Assembly (NCBI GenBank): GCA_029168955.1
Contig: JAPDOI010000421.1
Span: forward strand, 219,501-283,500
Direction: 5' to 3'
DNA: 64,000 nucleotides
Source: Aplectana chamaeleonis
Lineage: Eukaryota > Nematoda > Chromadorea > Rhabditida > Cosmocercidae
A program made the position numbers and the translations under genes. Below, in pieces: positions 61,046 through 64,000 of the stretch (the first letter of the stretch is position 1; each line of letters begins with the position of its first letter). The notes beneath the pieces are model-generated. The model was not told where the DNA came from. It made no database searches and worked only from the letters and a program-made list of their open reading frames with translations.

Positions 61046-61429
61046 TACCTCGATTTGCAGTAGGACTTTCCTAGAAAAAAGTGGCCGGATTTATCGAAGC
61101 TAAGCCGATAGGGTGAGGGTGTACTTCACTCAGGCTCTCTGCAATTGTACCGCGACGCTATACACTTTTATCTCGCTGTAGTGCTTATCCGTAAAGGCAC
61201 GTATGGCGTGGTGGGAGGAAACGGTGCTGTTCGCTGTACCCTCGCCGAGGTGAACCAAACCAACCAACCCTCCGGGGTTCTTCGATTGGTCACAGATCCA
61301 TGTAGAGAGATGAAGGCACTCATTGGGAAGTCGGCTGCCCCTGCAAGCCACTAAAAAAGCGTGAAACCCATCCCTCTGAGAAAATTTGCAGTGTCAGTGC
61401 CGGGAAAGTACCGCGATCCTCGACTGTAA
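61046..61429. other. No feature recognised
   Basis: Short ORFs on both strands (61145-61354 plus, 61320-61661 minus) lack recognisable domains or splice context. Confidence 0.4.
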
Positions 61430-61950
61430 TGCGATAGTTACGCGATAGTGCCGCAGCGGCTCCGTGATCAGGCGATTCTGCTGCCGTGTCTTGAGCCTCG
61501 ACATCGCCGCGATAGTACCGCAGCTGCTCCGCGTTTGAACCGCGAGGATGCAGCAGCGAACCCGCGTGGAGCACGACGTACTGTCCTGTGTGGTAAAACG
61601 AAACTGTCGCCGGTTGAATATACCTGATTTTGATGTACATTCCGTATTTCCCTGTGCGCAAAAACGGCAGTAAGCTCTGTCCTTATCAGACAAAGGATGA
61701 AACGACCGCAGGTGCGAATTTTGTTCTTACAATTAGGCCCCCCCTAGTTGTCTCATAATTCTCAAATAATTTCATTTCAGACATTCTCCCGGAGCCGCTG
61801 CGGCGTTATCGCGGAGCCGAAGCGGTACTGTCGGGTCCCCGCTACGGCTCTGCGGTAGTGCCGCCGCGGCTCCGCGATAGTGCCGCTTCGGTGACTCCAC
61901 GCGCCAAAGCGGCACTATGGCGGAGCCGCAGCGGCAATTTCTCTCAGAGT
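61430..61950. repeat. GC-rich GCGATAGTGCCGC repeat cluster
   Basis: GCGATAGTGCCGCAGCGGCT-like units lie in both orientations at 61430-61535 and 61786-61940. The second block folds on itself (GGAGCCGCTGCGGC against GCGGAGCCGCAGCGGC). Likely GC-rich MITE ends; boundaries not resolved. Confidence 0.6.
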
Positions 61951-62276
61951 CAAGCCTCTACGAATACGATGTCGAAAGAGCTGCGCATCCCAGTAAGGAT
62001 TCAGGAAGCCGACTCCTCATCTTTACCTTATAGTGGGCACTCTTACCCAGAGGTTTATCGTTGACGAATCCCTCAAAGGTAACGCAAAGCAGTCAAGTGA
62101 AAGGAAAACTGCAATGTGGCTCTATACTAACAAGTATAAGCCATAATACTACTTAACCCCACTATTCATACCCGCTCCCCAGCGTACCCGCTTTGGTGAA
62201 CGGGGTAATGTTGGCGCCAACTGTGCCATGCACGCTAAACTCTGAATACGTGCTTTAACTCACTGCAAGCAGATTG
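61951..62276. other. No feature recognised
   Basis: No repeat or exon supported. Confidence 0.4.
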
Positions 62277-62412
62277 CACAAAATTCAGTTGAGAGTTAGA
62301 GAGATTCTTGGCGCAGTGAAGCGCTTTCAAAGGTGACTTGAAGTCGCCTTCAAGGATCGGCCTCGAAATGCCGAGTGAGCACTCATTGCGAAGGAGCGCC
62401 TTTTCAACCCTT
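62277..62412 (-). ncRNA. Module copy 5, degraded
   Basis: On minus, TTGAAAAGGC (a broken TATA box) is followed 31 bp later by the initiator TCACTC and the hairpin CGGCAT-TTCG-AGGCCG (62358-62373, one mismatch). A second stem AAGG-GACT-loop-AGTC-CCTT is well formed. CACAAAATT (AATTTTGTG on minus) at 62277-62285 is only Sm-like and lies further away than in the other copies. Probably a relic. Confidence 0.3.
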
Positions 62413-62491
62413 TGGTTAGTTTTTTCTGAGCATGAGACTGGTACCAGAAAAGAACTCGTCAATGATTGACAAGTTGAATTGTAAAATTTAA

Positions 62492-62842
62492 GAGGGCGGA
62501 TCGCTGGCTATCAAAGCGGTGGCGGGCGGATCGCTGGCTATCAAAGCACTGGCGGGCGGATCGCTGGCTGGTTGCGGGCGGATCGCTGCATCTCATAGCT
62601 TAGCGGGCGGATCGCCGGCTATCAAAGCCCTTGCGAGCGGATCGCTGGCAGGTTGCGAGCGGATCACCGCTATAGAGCTCGCCGGTGATACACCCGCTAG
62701 CGTGATCAACTTTCCCAGGTGCCGCTATCCGCCCGCCAAAACGCAGCGATCCGCCCGCGGAGACAATGAGAGGCAGCGATCCGCCCGCAACTTGCTGCCG
62801 TACCGCCCGCAGAGGCCTTGATCGCCAGCGGTCAGTCCGCAC
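62492..62842. repeat. GGGCGGATCGCTGGC iterated repeat with inverted half
   Basis: About seven direct copies of GCGGGCGGATCGCTGGCTAT-like units (62492-62680) are followed by about three inverted copies (CAGCGATCCGCCCGC, 62729-62790) and an inverted outer end near 62820. It resembles a TIR element built from iterated motifs. Spacing is irregular. Confidence 0.75.
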
Positions 62843-63266
62843 CTATTGCCTGAGTATACTCTAACGGCACAGGTGCGCGGTACAGGCGTGACTTTAAGCT
62901 CTGTGGAGTAGTACAGTGTTCAAACCAGCAGTTACCCTACAATCAGTGTCAAAATATGTACAATAAGGAACGGAAAGCTCGCTCCGACTGCACTACGTAC
63001 TCCTTGCACCGACATAGATATGTATTGAGCTTCTAATAGAGTAATCGAGCTCTTTTTGCCTTGGAAAAGGAAGATTCGATGAACATTTGTCATCTAACTT
63101 ATAATCTGCATTTCTTAAACGTCTATACTTTTTGCTCTGGCCAACTGTAATGTTTTGAAAATTCAATGAAAGAAGCATAGCTCACTCAAAAAATGTTCAA
63201 AAAAAGTTGAATGTTTTGAAAAATTTCGTTTAGTGTACGCTGAACACCCTTTATTGATTTCTGGAA
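62843..63266. other. No feature recognised
   Basis: AT-rich, no exon or known repeat. Confidence 0.4.
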
Positions 63267-63362
63267 ATTTTCTGTTTTCTGTTTTCTGCCCATTTTTGGA
63301 GATTTTTTTCTGTTTTCTGTCAAACTAGATTTTTTGTTTTCTGTTTTCTGTTTCCAAAAATA
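63267..63362. repeat. TTTTCTG-rich repeat
   Basis: TTTTCTGTTTTCTG units as at 60953-61045, followed by CCGCACATCCCTG, the complement of CAGGGATGTGCG at 60939-60950. So blocks 60801-61045 and 63267-63912 are related in inverted order. Confidence 0.8.
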
Positions 63363-64000
63363 TTTTTTCCGCACATCCCTGCTCTCCATGCGACAGGCAT
63401 CGACTTTTGCATGACCACCGTCCAGTCGTTCGTATGACCGACGTCTTGCTCAGAGACGGTGAGTTTTTCATCTATTTCTCTGCTGTTTTCAGTTGTTTTG
63501 GCGATAATTCAAATGTCGTTCGTATTGGCTAAAGGTTAGGGTATACATGAAGCGTTGCAGAATCCTCCGCGCTACCAAGAATTCAAGAAAACATCTGTTC
63601 TCTTTTTTCTACTTCTACTGTTTCTACTGTTCTACTGTTTCAAATTCATGGGTCATTTACCCGCATCCCATCACGACGATATCTAAATTATCACCGAAAC
63701 AACATAAGACGGCGAAAAAAGTTCAAAAACTCACCTTCTCTGAGCATGATCGCCGGTCATGCGGACGAATGAACGGTGGTCATGCGAAAGTCGATGCCTG
63801 CCACATGGGGTGGGAGAGAACGGGCTCGTCACAGACAGCGCCGCAGTGCTGCGTTACTGTAACAGTGAGTGTGGGTGAAAAGGGGAACTTGTGCACTCCC
63901 GAATAAAGGCAGTATACATAAATCCGCGGGTTCTTTGATTGAAATTCAATTTCAAGCCATCTGACGTTCTTCATATAAGGGGTCATCGATGCCGATGATG
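63363..64000. repeat. Repeat block P, inverted copy, and window end
   Basis: 63786-63912 is the inverted partner of 60801-60935. CGACAGGCATCGACTTTTGC at 63390-63410 is echoed at 63784-63805 in inverted form. 63946-64000 matches 48750-48808. No supported gene; the ORF at 63547-63906 has no recognisable domain. Confidence 0.55.

Overview
The window looks like a repeat-dominated piece of a nematode nuclear genome, most likely a strongylid (hookworm-like) worm. The evidence is: a gene with very short introns (56 and 61 nt) ending in TTTAG/TTCCAG-type acceptors, an RTE-type non-LTR retrotransposon, a mariner, many TA-flanked MITE-like elements, and two sequences that closely resemble the nematode SL1 spliced leader followed by a GT donor. 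Nothing bacterial or viral was seen. The species is an inference.

Layout. 1-3412: a TG microsatellite and a 42-bp (84-bp dimer) minisatellite of about 74 units. 3413-14524: nested mobile elements. These are a 748-bp TIR element (3633-4380) and an opposite-strand relative (8531-9368), each carrying a TATA-Inr-hairpin-Sm-like module; foldback elements (4482-5051 and 6594-8209, the latter interrupted by an internally deleted mariner at 6775-7701); TIR elements carrying spliced-leader-like sequences (6088-6109 on plus, 11561-11582 on minus); further 42-bp minisatellite loci; ATTCG-rich repeats; and MITEs.

15246-55693: one protein gene on the plus strand, reconstructed here from six exons whose phases agree. 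It encodes a secreted 331-residue protein with three PAN/Apple-like domains, each with the same eight-cysteine pattern. The proposed first intron is about 35 kb. It holds a composite TIR element, several MITEs, a foldback element, a frameshifted RTE retrotransposon on the minus strand (22347-25362) and a 21.7-kb array of about 208 copies of a 104-bp satellite (25889-47566). The fifth intron holds a foldback element, an (AAT)n tract and a Tc1-like MITE.

55694-64000: the 3' UTR with an AATAAA signal, then mostly non-coding sequence with MITEs, TTTTCTG-rich repeats, GC-rich iterated repeats and at best one weak candidate terminal exon (59371-59666).

Most interesting points: (1) a dispersed module with a TATA box, an initiator exactly 32 bp downstream, a hairpin with compensatory base changes, and an Sm-site-like motif, which may be an undescribed Sm-class small RNA family spread by transposons; (2) spliced-leader-like exons inside TIR elements, with the empty insertion site readable from paralogous copies; (3) the very large satellite array inside a gene's intron, with readable nested duplications. 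All are read by eye and none has been confirmed by search or expression data.
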